Source of the DNA: Nibrella saemangeumensis | GTDB lineage: Bacteria > Bacteroidota > Bacteroidia > Cytophagales > Spirosomataceae | Direction of reading: 5' to 3' | Assembly (NCBI RefSeq): GCF_039541915.1 | Contig: NZ_BAABHD010000030.1 | Coordinates: 1 to 64,000 of the forward strand | Length of the DNA: 64,000 nt | Shown: in pieces, positions 15,575 to 23,816 of the stretch | How positions within the stretch are numbered: position 1 is the first letter of the stretch | How the letters are laid out: each line of letters opens with the position of its first letter | The notes under the pieces: model-generated | The model's database searches: none | What the model was told of the DNA's origin: nothing | Seen by the model: only the letters and a program-made list of their open reading frames with translations | Position numbers and translations under genes: made by a program

Positions 15575-17698
15575 ATGACTAAACTCTTGAATATAATACT
15601 TCTCTTATTATTTATCTTCTCGGCACTTCCAGCCTTCAGCCAATACAAGATACGGCAGCCGAATGCGATACCCCTGCAGGGTGAATGGCTGTTTACACTG
15701 GACCCGGCTGCGGTAGGTGAGCAAGAGCAGTGGTACCGCGACAATTACCCCACGAATCGCTGGGATAAAGTCACCGTACCGCACTGCTTCTCGGCCGACA
15801 ACCGGTACCTGAACTATACCGGCAATACGTGGTACCGTCGGACATTCTCCTGGCAGCCAGCGGGCAACAAACGAGTACTCCTGCATTTCGACGGGGCGTA
15901 CTACGAAACCGGACTTTGGATTAATAACCGGAAAGTTGGCACTCATGAAGGTGGCTACACGCCGTTTAATTTTGACATTACGGAGTACCTGAAAGCGGGA
16001 GAGAACACGATAGCCGTCTCCGTCAATAACAATACCTGGCGACGCGGTACCATACCGGGTTCCAAAGACGAGTACCGGGAAGCCGATGCGCCAGCCGGTC
16101 AGTTTCCCGGCTGGCTCAACTACGGGGGTCTCCTGCGCCCCGTCTACCTCACCGTCGAACCGGCCGTCTATGTAGACAATGTAAAGGTGGAGGCTAACCC
16201 GGATTTGGCTAAGGGCACGGCTACGCTGCGGGTAAAGACCCGTATCCGCAACACCACCGGACAGGCAGCATCTTCCCGACTGGTGTTTACTGTTACGCAG
16301 AATGGCCGCGCCATTACCTTACCCTGGAAGACACGGACCGAAGCCGTTGGGGCCAATCAGACGGCGGTGCTGGTAGCCGAAACGAGCCTGAAACCAGCCG
16401 ATGTTAAGCTCTGGAGCATCGACAATCCGCAGTTGTATCAGTTAACGGTTGCGACAGCGGGCGATACTACTACCACCCACTTCGGCATACGCAAGGTAGA
16501 GGTACGTAATGCGCAACTGTTGCTTAATGGGCAGCCGATAAAGCTGGCGGGTGGCAACCGGGTGGTCGACTATCCCGGTCTGGGCTCCATGGAACCCGAC
16601 TGGCTCATCGAAAAAGACCTGCGGCTGATGAAAGAAGCCGGCATGGAGTTTCACCGGCTCACCCATTACACCCCCTCCGAAGCCATTTACGACTGGGCCG
16701 ACCGCCACGGGATGCTCATCATCACCGAAGCCGGTAACTGGCAACTGACACCGAAGCAGATGGACAACGATACCATTCGCACCAAATTCCGCCAGCAGTT
16801 TCGCGAAATGGCCGAGCGCGACTGGAATCACCCGAGCGTGATTGCCTACAGCGTCGGTAACGAATACCTGTCCGAAACGCCGTCGGGCCAGCGGTGGACG
16901 AAAGATATGATTGCCTATGCCCGCTCCCTGGACTCCACCCGCCTGTACACCTTTGCTTCCATGCGGCTGAACATCCTGCCCAAAAAGCCGGAAGATGAAG
17001 CCAGTCAGTACGTCGACTTTGTTTCGACCAATACCTACGGCAATCACCTAAACGTCTTGAAGCATATTCATTCACTATACCCCGACAAGCCCATATTCAT
17101 CAGCGAATATGGTATCCGGGCCGATACAAAATCGGGCGAAGCGGGGCAGGTCAGTCATCTGGAGCAGTTCCTGAAAGACATTCGCCAGTTGCCGTATGTA
17201 ATTGGCGCTTCGTGGTGGTCCTTCAACGATTACCAGAGCCGCTTCCACGGCACCAACCCCAGCGGCTACCGACCGTGGGGCCTGGTCGAACCTGACCGCA
17301 CCAAGCGCCCGCTATACGACACGCACCGCGAAGGTATGGCCCCGGTAACTATCGAGAAGCTCAGCTTTACCCCCGGTCCGGAAGGCTGGCACCAATTGCA
17401 GGTGCGGATTACCGCCCGCAATGATTTCCCGGCGTATGAAGTGAAGGGGTACGTTTTAGTAGCCTGGACCGGGCCGCCGGGCGGTTATACTCCGAGTAAC
17501 ACCCGGAGTGAAACCGCCCGGCGGCCCGGTCCAGGCTACAAAATCCCCACCCTCCAACCCGGCCAAAGCGCCGACATTACTATTCCCGTAAGCGGCTTCG
17601 ACCAGACGATAACGCTGGACGTTGTGAAGCCGACGGGGTTCTCTATCATTTCAAAATCCATCGACCTGACGAATGATTCGCGAACAAGCAACCGATAA
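15575..17698 (+). CDS. Glycoside hydrolase family 2 beta-glycosidase (beta-galactosidase/glucuronidase type)
   Basis: The 707-residue protein has a signal peptide (to about PAFSQ), a GH2 sugar-binding jelly roll (about 30-190: NTWYRRTFSW, HEGGYTPFNFDITEYLKAGE), an Ig-like domain (about 195-300) and a TIM barrel. The acid/base glutamate is E430 in SVGNEYLS and the nucleophile is E511 in FISEYGIR. It removes terminal beta-linked sugars from oligosaccharides, probably in the periplasm. The C-terminal region contains an odd Pro/Gly/Arg-rich stretch (about residues 629-655) encoded by a perfect inverted repeat. The 3' end overlaps the oxidoreductase gene by 26 bp. Exact specificity cannot be read. 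Confidence 0.92.
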   Translation: MTKLLNIILLLLFIFSALPAFSQYKIRQPNAIPLQGEWLFTLDPAAVGEQEQWYRDNYPTNRWDKVTVPHCFSADNRYLNYTGNTWYRRTFSWQPAGNKRVLLHFDGAYYETGLWINNRKVGTHEGGYTPFNFDITEYLKAGENTIAVSVNNNTWRRGTIPGSKDEYREADAPAGQFPGWLNYGGLLRPVYLTVEPAVYVDNVKVEANPDLAKGTATLRVKTRIRNTTGQAASSRLVFTVTQNGRAITLPWKTRTEAVGANQTAVLVAETSLKPADVKLWSIDNPQLYQLTVATAGDTTTTHFGIRKVEVRNAQLLLNGQPIKLAGGNRVVDYPGLGSMEPDWLIEKDLRLMKEAGMEFHRLTHYTPSEAIYDWADRHGMLIITEAGNWQLTPKQMDNDTIRTKFRQQFREMAERDWNHPSVIAYSVGNEYLSETPSGQRWTKDMIAYARSLDSTRLYTFASMRLNILPKKPEDEASQYVDFVSTNTYGNHLNVLKHIHSLYPDKPIFISEYGIRADTKSGEAGQVSHLEQFLKDIRQLPYVIGASWWSFNDYQSRFHGTNPSGYRPWGLVEPDRTKRPLYDTHREGMAPVTIEKLSFTPGPEGWHQLQVRITARNDFPAYEVKGYVLVAWTGPPGGYTPSNTRSETARRPGPGYKIPTLQPGQSADITIPVSGFDQTITLDVVKPTGFSIISKSIDLTNDSRTSNR
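17459..17539. repeat. Perfect 28-bp inverted repeat inserted in the GH2 gene
   Basis: Arm 17459-17486 is the exact reverse complement of 17512-17539. Inside the 25-bp loop a second stem pairs ACTCCG with CGGAGT. The whole 81-bp element keeps the reading frame and adds about 27 codons. The strong GC-rich stem and its in-frame placement look like a mobile palindromic element rather than chance. Confidence 0.85.
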
Positions 17699-19955
17699 AC
17701 GTGCGCTGAAAACGGTACGGCACGAAGCAGATTTAATTGTAGTAGGGGGCGGCTTATCCGGCCTGTGCTGTGCCGTTACGGCGGCCCGCGCCGGCAGTCG
17801 GGTGGTGCTGGTGCAGGATCGGCCGGTACTCGGGGGCAACTCCTCCAGTGAGGTTCGGCTTTGGGTGTTGGGCGCTACCTCGCACATGGGCAACAACAAC
17901 CGCTGGGCGCGGGAAGGGGGCGTCATCGACGAAATCCTGATTGAAAACCTGTACCGCAATCCGGAAGGGAATCCCCTGATTTTCGATACCATCCTGCTTG
18001 AAAAGGTAATTAGCGAACCCAACATTGCGCTGCTGCTGAACACGGCGGTTTATGAGGTGGAAAAATCCGATGCCGAAACCCTCAGCGGCCTAAAAGCCAT
18101 TTGCAGTCAGAACAGCACGATGTACGAACTGGTAGCTCCGCTGTTCTGCGATGCATCCGGCGATGGGATTGTGGCGTTTCAGGCCGGAGCCGCGTTTCGC
18201 ATGGGTGCCGAGTCGCAGGAGGAGTTTGGTGAGAAGTTTGCGCCGACGGCCGAGTATGGTGAGTTGCTGGGGCATTCCATTTACTTCTATACCAAAGATA
18301 CGGGTCGGCCGGTTCGGTTTGTGCCCCCAGCCTATGCGTTGCAGGATATTACCAAAATTCCCCGGTACCGGCGTTTCAACGCCAAAGAACAAGGCTGTCA
18401 ATTGTGGTGGCTGGAGTACGGCGGGCGGCTCGATACGGTTCACGATACGGAGACTATTAAATGGGAGTTGTGGAAGGTGGTGTATGGTGTATGGAACTAC
18501 ATCAAGAATTCCGGCCAGTTCCCCGAAGCCGAAACCCTGACGCTGGAATGGGTCGGACAGATACCCGGCAAGCGCGAAAGCCGCCGGTTTGAAGGCGATT
18601 ACATCCTTCACCAGCAGGACATCGTCGAACAGCGTACGCACCCGGATGCCGTAGCCTTCGGCGGCTGGTCCATCGATTTGCACCCGGCCGATGGGGTATT
18701 CAGCGAAAAACCGGGTTGCAACCAGTGGCACAGCAAAGGGCTTTATCAGATACCCTATCGCAGCCTGTACAGTCGAAATATCAGCAACCTGTTTCTGGCC
18801 GGGCGCATCATCAGCGCCAGTCACGTCGCTTTTGGCTCGTCGCGGGTAATGGGTACCAGCGCCCACGTAGGGCAGGCCGTCGGGATGGCAGCTGCGCTAT
18901 GCAGCAAAGATGGACTGATGCCACGGGCTTATGGCGAGTCAACCCGAATAGCCATCTTACAACAGGAGCTACTGAAAACTGGTCAGCACATACCAGGTCT
19001 GCACCTGCACGACCCGGCAGACTTAGCCCAGCAGGCTACCCTAACCGCATCCAGTGAATTGCGACTAACGGAACTGCCGTTAGATGGTCCGCTGCGACCT
19101 ATCACCGAGTCGGCCGCTCAGATGTTGCCGCTAACGAAAGGTCCGGTACCGCGTCTGACGGCCTGGGTGGTGGCGGATGCAGACACGATGCTGACGGTAG
19201 AGTTCCGGCGGAGCAGCCGACCAGACAATCATACGCCTGATGTAACGCTGGCGATGCTGGATATACCGTTGAGCAAAGGCAAGCAGGAAATTGAACTGGC
19301 GTTTGATGTAGTCATGGACCAACCAGCGTACGGTTTTTACTGCTTCCTGAAGAACGAACACGTCCGGCTCCAGTACAGTGATCTACGTATAACAGGAGTC
19401 CTATCAGTATTCAACCGAATCAACCCGGCCGTGTCTAATTACGGCAAGCAGGAGCCAAGCGAGGACATCGGCGTTGACACGTTTGAGTTCTGGTGCCCCG
19501 AACGCCGACCAAAAGGTCAAAACATTGCCCTGCGGATTGAACCGGGCATTCAATTGTTCAGTTCGGATAACGTACGAAACGGTATTCAACGGCCGGTCAG
19601 CCAGCCCAATGCCTGGGTTGCCGACCTGACAGACCCCAACCCTACCCTGACACTACGGTGGCCTGAGAAGAAGCGGCTAAGCCGGGTAGAATTGTTCTTC
19701 GATGCCGACTATGACCATCCGCTCGAATCAGTGTTAATGACGCATCCCGAAACGGTAGTACCGTTCTGCGTGAAAGAATACATCCTCTGCAACGACCGGC
19801 AGGAGCGGATTTTTCACCAAACTGATAATCACCAGGGCCGGAACACCATCCGCTTTGAGCAACCTGTAGAAACCAGCAGCCTGACCATTCACCTCCAGTC
19901 AGTCAACGGCAACGCTCCCGCAGCGCTTATGGAGATTCGCTGCTACGGGGAGTGA
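17673..19955 (+). CDS. FAD-dependent oxidoreductase (FAD_oxidored type) with C-terminal beta domain
   Basis: The 760-residue protein begins with an FAD-binding Rossmann motif (LIVVGGGLSGLCCAVTAARA; G25, G27, G30) and continues with GGNSSSEVR and the second half of the fold (NLFLAGRIISASHVAFGSSR, GQAVGMAAAL) up to about residue 410. The remaining 350 residues look like beta-sandwich carbohydrate-binding parts. No signal peptide is evident. Proteins of this family are often found in glycan loci, but the reaction is usually undefined. It starts inside the GH2 gene and ends the operon, so it may oxidise a released sugar. An inorganic or amino acid substrate is not suggested by context. Confidence 0.82.
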   Translation: MIREQATDKRALKTVRHEADLIVVGGGLSGLCCAVTAARAGSRVVLVQDRPVLGGNSSSEVRLWVLGATSHMGNNNRWAREGGVIDEILIENLYRNPEGNPLIFDTILLEKVISEPNIALLLNTAVYEVEKSDAETLSGLKAICSQNSTMYELVAPLFCDASGDGIVAFQAGAAFRMGAESQEEFGEKFAPTAEYGELLGHSIYFYTKDTGRPVRFVPPAYALQDITKIPRYRRFNAKEQGCQLWWLEYGGRLDTVHDTETIKWELWKVVYGVWNYIKNSGQFPEAETLTLEWVGQIPGKRESRRFEGDYILHQQDIVEQRTHPDAVAFGGWSIDLHPADGVFSEKPGCNQWHSKGLYQIPYRSLYSRNISNLFLAGRIISASHVAFGSSRVMGTSAHVGQAVGMAAALCSKDGLMPRAYGESTRIAILQQELLKTGQHIPGLHLHDPADLAQQATLTASSELRLTELPLDGPLRPITESAAQMLPLTKGPVPRLTAWVVADADTMLTVEFRRSSRPDNHTPDVTLAMLDIPLSKGKQEIELAFDVVMDQPAYGFYCFLKNEHVRLQYSDLRITGVLSVFNRINPAVSNYGKQEPSEDIGVDTFEFWCPERRPKGQNIALRIEPGIQLFSSDNVRNGIQRPVSQPNAWVADLTDPNPTLTLRWPEKKRLSRVELFFDADYDHPLESVLMTHPETVVPFCVKEYILCNDRQERIFHQTDNHQGRNTIRFEQPVETSSLTIHLQSVNGNAPAALMEIRCYGE

Positions 19956-19956
19956 G

Positions 19957-20010
19957 GTTGATTGGTTGAACGGGCTGGCGACCCAGTGGTTCATTAGTTG
20001 AGTGGGGTGT
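19957..20010. repeat. Short-word repeat remnant (family B)
   Basis: Words of the form TTGATTGGTTGA, GTGGTTCATTAG and TTGAGTGG follow the oxidoreductase stop. They match the words of the larger element at 48013-48123 but lack the complementary 3' arm, so this looks like a half or decayed copy. Confidence 0.45.
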
Positions 20011-20025
20011 ATGCGTGTTTATTAG

Positions 20026-20070
20026 CCTTTCCGGCAGTGCCAATTATTTGGTGTAACCGGAAAGGTTTTC
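20026..20070 (+). terminator. Hairpin terminator after the glycan operon
   Basis: CCTTTCCGG at 20026-20034 pairs with CCGGAAAGG at 20057-20065, followed by TTTTC. It would end the transcript of the glycan operon before nth. Confidence 0.65.
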
Positions 20071-20095
20071 TATTTCGTGAAGGACCAAAGAGCGT

Positions 20096-20103
20096 TAAAT
20101 TTG
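20096..20103 (+). promoter_or_regulatory. -7 box (TAAATTTG) very close to the nth start
   Basis: TAAATTTG fits TAnnTTTG and ends only 4 bp before the ATG of nth. If used, the transcript would start at or next to the start codon, a leaderless mRNA. No TTG is seen at the proper distance upstream. Confidence 0.4.
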
Positions 20104-20107
20104 CAGG

Positions 20108-20770
20108 ATGCAGAAGAAAGAACGCTTTCGTCATTTTCTAGACTACTTCACGACTAATTTCCCGGAACCCAAAACGGAACTGAACTACAGCAATCCCTAC
20201 GAACTGCTGGTAGCCGTCATTCTGTCGGCGCAATGTACCGATAAGCGCATTAACCTGATTACACCCGCCCTGTTTGAGCGTTTCCCGGAGCCGGAGTCGC
20301 TGGCGGCTGCGTCGGTAGAAGAAGTATTCAGCTATATCCGGAGTGTCTCGTATCCCAATAATAAGGCCAAACATCTGGTCGGCATGGCGAAGGTGCTGAT
20401 GGCGGAGTTTGGTGGAGAGGTACCGGCATCCGTCGAGGAGCTACAGAAGATGCCGGGCGTTGGCCGCAAAACGGCGCATGTGATTACTTCCCTTATTTTT
20501 AATCAGCCAACGATGGCCGTCGATACCCACGTATTCCGCGTATCGCACCGGCTGGGTCTGGTTCCCAAAACGGCAACTACCCCGCTGGCGGTCGAGAAAG
20601 CACTGGTCAAATACATCCCGGAGCAGTACGTTCCCAAAGCCCATCACTGGCTCATTCTGCACGGGCGCTACATCTGCGTGGCCCGCTCACCCAAATGCTT
20701 TGAATGCCCGCTGACGCATTTCTGCCAGTACTACCAGAAGATTGGGGCTACCGTTGCTACCGTTCAGTAA
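20108..20770 (+). CDS. nth: Endonuclease III (DNA glycosylase/AP lyase)
   Basis: The 220-residue protein has the helix-hairpin-helix motif with the catalytic lysine (MPGVGRKTAHVI, K121), the catalytic aspartate (AVDTHVFR, D139), and the [4Fe-4S] cluster ligands C190, C197, C200 and C206 in the exact C-x6-C-x2-C-x5-C spacing. It removes oxidised pyrimidines from DNA and nicks the abasic site. Length is typical. It stands alone, with a terminator before it and the TetR gene after it. Confidence 0.97.
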   Translation: MQKKERFRHFLDYFTTNFPEPKTELNYSNPYELLVAVILSAQCTDKRINLITPALFERFPEPESLAAASVEEVFSYIRSVSYPNNKAKHLVGMAKVLMAEFGGEVPASVEELQKMPGVGRKTAHVITSLIFNQPTMAVDTHVFRVSHRLGLVPKTATTPLAVEKALVKYIPEQYVPKAHHWLILHGRYICVARSPKCFECPLTHFCQYYQKIGATVATVQ

Positions 20771-20789
20771 CTCACCTTAAAATTTTATT

Positions 20790-20805
20790 TTAAACACTTG
20801 TTTAA
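20790..20805. promoter_or_regulatory. TetR operator 1 (TTAAACACTTGTTTAA)
   Basis: TTAAACA and TGTTTAA are perfect 7-bp arms around CT. The site overlaps the TTG element of the tetR promoter, so binding would block it. A closely related palindrome lies at 21473-21488 before the efflux genes. Confidence 0.7.
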
Positions 20806-20829
20806 TTTCACAAAGACATCATACCTTTG
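20798..20829 (+). promoter_or_regulatory. Promoter of the TetR/efflux operon
   Basis: TTG at 20798-20800 and TACCTTTG at 20822-20829 are separated by 21 bp, matching the Bacteroidota housekeeping promoter. Operator 1 overlaps the upstream element, which indicates autorepression. Confidence 0.65.
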
Positions 20830-20846
20830 TGTGGAAGGAAGTTATT

Positions 20847-21455
20847 ATGGCAGGCGAAGAACAGGATACCGAAGCAAAAATAAAGCGGGCAGCCGAACAG
20901 GTTTTCTTAGAGTACGGGTATGAGGGAGCGAAGATAAGGCAGATTGCCGATGCGGCTGGTGTCAACATTGCTCTGGTGAACTATTACTTCCGAAGCAAAG
21001 AGCAACTGTTTAAGAGCATCTATATGGAGAACTTTATGGCGTTTTTTGGCCGGATTGTAATGCTGCTCAATGAGGAGACGCCTTTAGAGGTCAAGATATG
21101 GAAGATCGTTGACCGGTATACGGATTTTATCCTTGATAACCCACTGATTCCTATGTTCGTACTGTCAGAAAGTAGAAACGGTGGAACATTTTTCAAAGAA
21201 CTACACGTCAGAGAGGTCATTAAGTCAGCTTATTTCACAAAACAGTTGCAGGAGGAAATCAGTAAAGGAGCTATTCGACCCATCAAACCTTTGCACCTCA
21301 TTATGACCATTATAGGCAATATTGTTTTTCCAATTCTGGCCCGCCCAATTGTATCGTATATCGGTGATCTCGACGATGACGGATTCCGCCAGTTTATGGA
21401 AGAACGTAAAAAGATTGTTCCGGAGATGGTGATGGCCTATCTCCGTCCAACATAA
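20847..21455 (+). CDS. TetR-family repressor of the efflux operon
   Basis: I chose the ATG at 20847 because AGGAAG lies just upstream; an earlier GTG at 20829 overlaps the promoter box. The 202-residue protein has a TetR helix-turn-helix (AEQVFLEYGYEGAKIRQIAD, then ALVNYYFRSKEQLFKSIY). A helical ligand domain follows. The downstream HlyD, ABC and ABC-2 genes mirror the E. coli cecR-ybhGFSR arrangement, so this is a likely counterpart of CecR. Palindromes before this gene and before the tolC-like gene share the same sequence and are the expected operators. The inducer is unknown, perhaps a toxic compound carried by the pump. Confidence 0.93.
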   Translation: MAGEEQDTEAKIKRAAEQVFLEYGYEGAKIRQIADAAGVNIALVNYYFRSKEQLFKSIYMENFMAFFGRIVMLLNEETPLEVKIWKIVDRYTDFILDNPLIPMFVLSESRNGGTFFKELHVREVIKSAYFTKQLQEEISKGAIRPIKPLHLIMTIIGNIVFPILARPIVSYIGDLDDDGFRQFMEERKKIVPEMVMAYLRPT

Positions 21456-21472
21456 ATTTTTTTGACCATCGA

Positions 21473-21488
21473 TTAAACAACTATTTAA
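21473..21488. promoter_or_regulatory. TetR operator 2 (TTAAACAACTATTTAA)
   Basis: It has the same arms and spacing as operator 1, with one mismatch between its arms, and lies 25 bp before the tolC-like gene. The pair implies separate repression of tetR and the pump genes by one regulator. Confidence 0.65.
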
Positions 21489-21513
21489 AATGAACATTTA
21501 ATAGCATTATACC

Positions 21514-22779
21514 ATGAACAAGTTTCTGCTCGGATTCATTAGCTGGCTAAGCCTGAACACGGTGCAGGCCCAGAACACGGTCACGCTGGAACAGGCCTAT
21601 ACAGCCGCTATTCAGAACTATCCGCTAACCAGACAAAAAGAGATGGGACAACAAGCCGGTGACCTAGCCCTCGCCAACCTCGATCTCAACCGGCGCTTAC
21701 CGCAACTGGCCTTGAACGGCCAGGCTACCTGGCAGTCGGAGGTGACAAAGCTGCCGATTGAACTGCCCAACATCAAAGTTCCCCAGCTTAGCAAGGACCA
21801 GTACAGGCTGACTCTCGACGCCAGCTATTTGCTGTACGACGGTGGCCTGACGAAACTCCAGCAGCAGGTGCAGCAAGCGAATACAGCCATCGAACAGCAG
21901 CGGGTAGATGTGGAGCTAAACCGCCTGAAAGACCAGGTAAACACCTTTTTCCTGAACGCCTTACTGACCGACGAAAACCGGCAACTCACCGAAGCTTTAC
22001 TAGCCGACCTGAAAAACCGTATCGAGAAAACAGCCGCCAACGTTAAATTTGGCACGGCCGCCCAACTAAACCTCGACGCCCTGCAGGCCGAATACCTGAA
22101 AGCGGAGCAGCGACTGGCCGAACTTACCGCCGTCCGCAAAGGCTTACGTGACTTATTGGCTTTGTTAACCGGCCTACCCGTTACCGAGACTACGACGCTG
22201 CAAATCGCCGATAATTCCCTCGCTACGGATAATCTGCCCATTCAGCGTCCGGAGTTGAAGCTTTACAGTTTGCAGCGCTCCCTCTTTGAGGATCAAACCA
22301 AATTAACCGACAACCGGCGCTTCCCCCGCATCAGCGCCTTCGCCCAGCCGGGTATCGGGCGACCGGGACTGAACTTCCTGAACAATGATTTCCGGAGCTT
22401 CTTTATCGGCGGTATCCGCCTGAACTGGGCCTTTAATAATACCTACACGTTGAAAAACGACCGCCAGATTCTCAGCCTCAACCGGCAGCAGGTCGATATT
22501 CAGCAGGCAGCTTTCGAAAAGAACCTATCCATTCAACTGCGTCAACAGCAGAACGAGGTGGAGAGAATTCAGGCAATCATTGAGAAAGACCGTGACATTG
22601 TCGCCCTGCGCAGCCGCATCCGACAGGCTACCGCCGTTCAACTCGACAACGGGGCCATTGCCGCCCGCGACTATGCCACCGAACTGAACGCCGAAAACCA
22701 GGCCCAGCTCAACCTGAAAGTCCACGAATTGCAACTTATTATGGCTCGTATTCAATACCGAACGCTAACGGGAAATTAA
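21514..22779 (+). CDS. TolC-family outer-membrane efflux protein
   Basis: The 421-residue protein has a signal peptide (to about TVQAQ), then VTLEQAYTAAIQNYPL, the usual start of outer-membrane efflux domains. It contains two long Gln/Leu-rich helical repeats typical of the TolC tunnel. It forms the outer-membrane exit duct of the pump. The membrane fusion protein starts 4 bp after its stop. TolC is not part of the E. coli ybh operon, so here the whole tripartite pump is in one unit. Confidence 0.92.
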   Translation: MNKFLLGFISWLSLNTVQAQNTVTLEQAYTAAIQNYPLTRQKEMGQQAGDLALANLDLNRRLPQLALNGQATWQSEVTKLPIELPNIKVPQLSKDQYRLTLDASYLLYDGGLTKLQQQVQQANTAIEQQRVDVELNRLKDQVNTFFLNALLTDENRQLTEALLADLKNRIEKTAANVKFGTAAQLNLDALQAEYLKAEQRLAELTAVRKGLRDLLALLTGLPVTETTTLQIADNSLATDNLPIQRPELKLYSLQRSLFEDQTKLTDNRRFPRISAFAQPGIGRPGLNFLNNDFRSFFIGGIRLNWAFNNTYTLKNDRQILSLNRQQVDIQQAAFEKNLSIQLRQQQNEVERIQAIIEKDRDIVALRSRIRQATAVQLDNGAIAARDYATELNAENQAQLNLKVHELQLIMARIQYRTLTGN

Positions 22780-22783
22780 AACT

Positions 22784-23719
22784 ATGAAATCACTAATAAT
22801 TATCCTCAGCCTCACCATCGGTCTGTCTGCCTGCAACCGCGACGAAGACCGGGCCGATGCTTACGGCAACTTTGAAGCCGTTGAAACGATAGTGTCGGCC
22901 GAAGCCACGGGTACGCTGCAATCCTTTGCAGTAGAAGAAGGGCAAACCCTGAAAGCCGGGCAAAGCGTCGGCCAGATTGATGCCAAACAACTTGAATTGC
23001 GCAAAGCGCAGTTGGCCGCCAGCCGGCAGGCCGTTGCGAGCAAGACCCCCAATGTAGATGCCCAGCTCTCGTACTACGCACAGCAGATTGCGGTGCAGGA
23101 GCAGCAGTTGAAGACGCTGCAACGCGAAAGAACGAGGGCAGAGAACCTGATTGCCGCCGGAGCCGCGCCAACCAAACAACTCGACGACATCAATTCTCAA
23201 ATTGACGTGATTGACCGACAAATTGCCCTGATTCGGCAGCAGCGGGCGGCCCAGGCATCGGCACTGGGTACCCAACGGCGCGGCACGCAGGCCGAAGAAG
23301 CCCCCCTGCAGGCACAAATTCAGCATGTAGAGGACCAGATTCAGAAGTCGGCGGTGGTGAACCCTATCAACGGTACGGTCACCATCAAATTTGCCGAAGA
23401 AGGCGAGGTGGCCAGCTTCGGTAAGCCGCTCTACAAGATTGCCGACTTAAGCAATATCACGCTGCGGGCCTACGTCAGCGGTGACCGGTTGGTGAACGTC
23501 AAGACCGGCCAGCAGGTCAAGGTGCTGGTTGATGCCCCGAACGACACCTATAAGGAATATCCGGGAACGGTAACGTGGATTTCCAGCAAAGCCGAATTTA
23601 CGCCAAAGGTCATCCAGACCAAAGACGAGCGGGTCAACCTGGTCTACGCCATGAAGGTGCAGGTGAAAAACGACGGCAGTCTGAAAATCGGTATGCCGGG
23701 AGAGGTTAGATTTAAGTAG
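22784..23719 (+). CDS. HlyD-family membrane fusion lipoprotein of the efflux pump
   Basis: The 311-residue protein has a lipobox (IGLSAC, C17), a biotinyl-lipoyl-like first half (AEATGTLQSFAVEEGQTLKA), a coiled-coil hairpin (about 65-185, Gln/Arg-rich) and the second half plus beta-barrel (NPINGTVTIKFAEEGEVASF, then TLRAYVSGDRLVNVKTGQQV). It links the inner-membrane transporter to TolC. It corresponds to YbhG. The gene runs into a repeat element of family D, and the first ABC ATPase gene follows. Confidence 0.92.
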   Translation: MKSLIIILSLTIGLSACNRDEDRADAYGNFEAVETIVSAEATGTLQSFAVEEGQTLKAGQSVGQIDAKQLELRKAQLAASRQAVASKTPNVDAQLSYYAQQIAVQEQQLKTLQRERTRAENLIAAGAAPTKQLDDINSQIDVIDRQIALIRQQRAAQASALGTQRRGTQAEEAPLQAQIQHVEDQIQKSAVVNPINGTVTIKFAEEGEVASFGKPLYKIADLSNITLRAYVSGDRLVNVKTGQQVKVLVDAPNDTYKEYPGTVTWISSKAEFTPKVIQTKDERVNLVYAMKVQVKNDGSLKIGMPGEVRFK

Positions 23720-23813
23720 GCAGTTGGCAGTGAGCAGTAAGCAGATTGGCGTTAGCAACCAACTGGCCCTATTTTACTGCCTACTGAGAACTGCCCACTG
23801 CAAACTGCTGACT
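23715..23813. repeat. Inverted short-word repeat (family D, copy 1)
   Basis: The 5' arm (about 23715-23744) is built of GGCAGT and GAGCAGT words. The 3' arm (about 23775-23813) is built of their complements, ACTGCCTACTGAGAACTGCC and similar. The element covers the stop of the hlyD-like gene and extends to just before the true start of the ABC gene. Similar copies lie at 25475-25583 and, inside a gene, at 54834-54898. Confidence 0.8.
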
Positions 23814-23816
23814 ATT

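Noticed and set aside
23724..23816. Longer start of the first ABC ATPase
   Set aside because: The added 31 residues translate only repeat words; homologues start at MSAIVIENI or similar.
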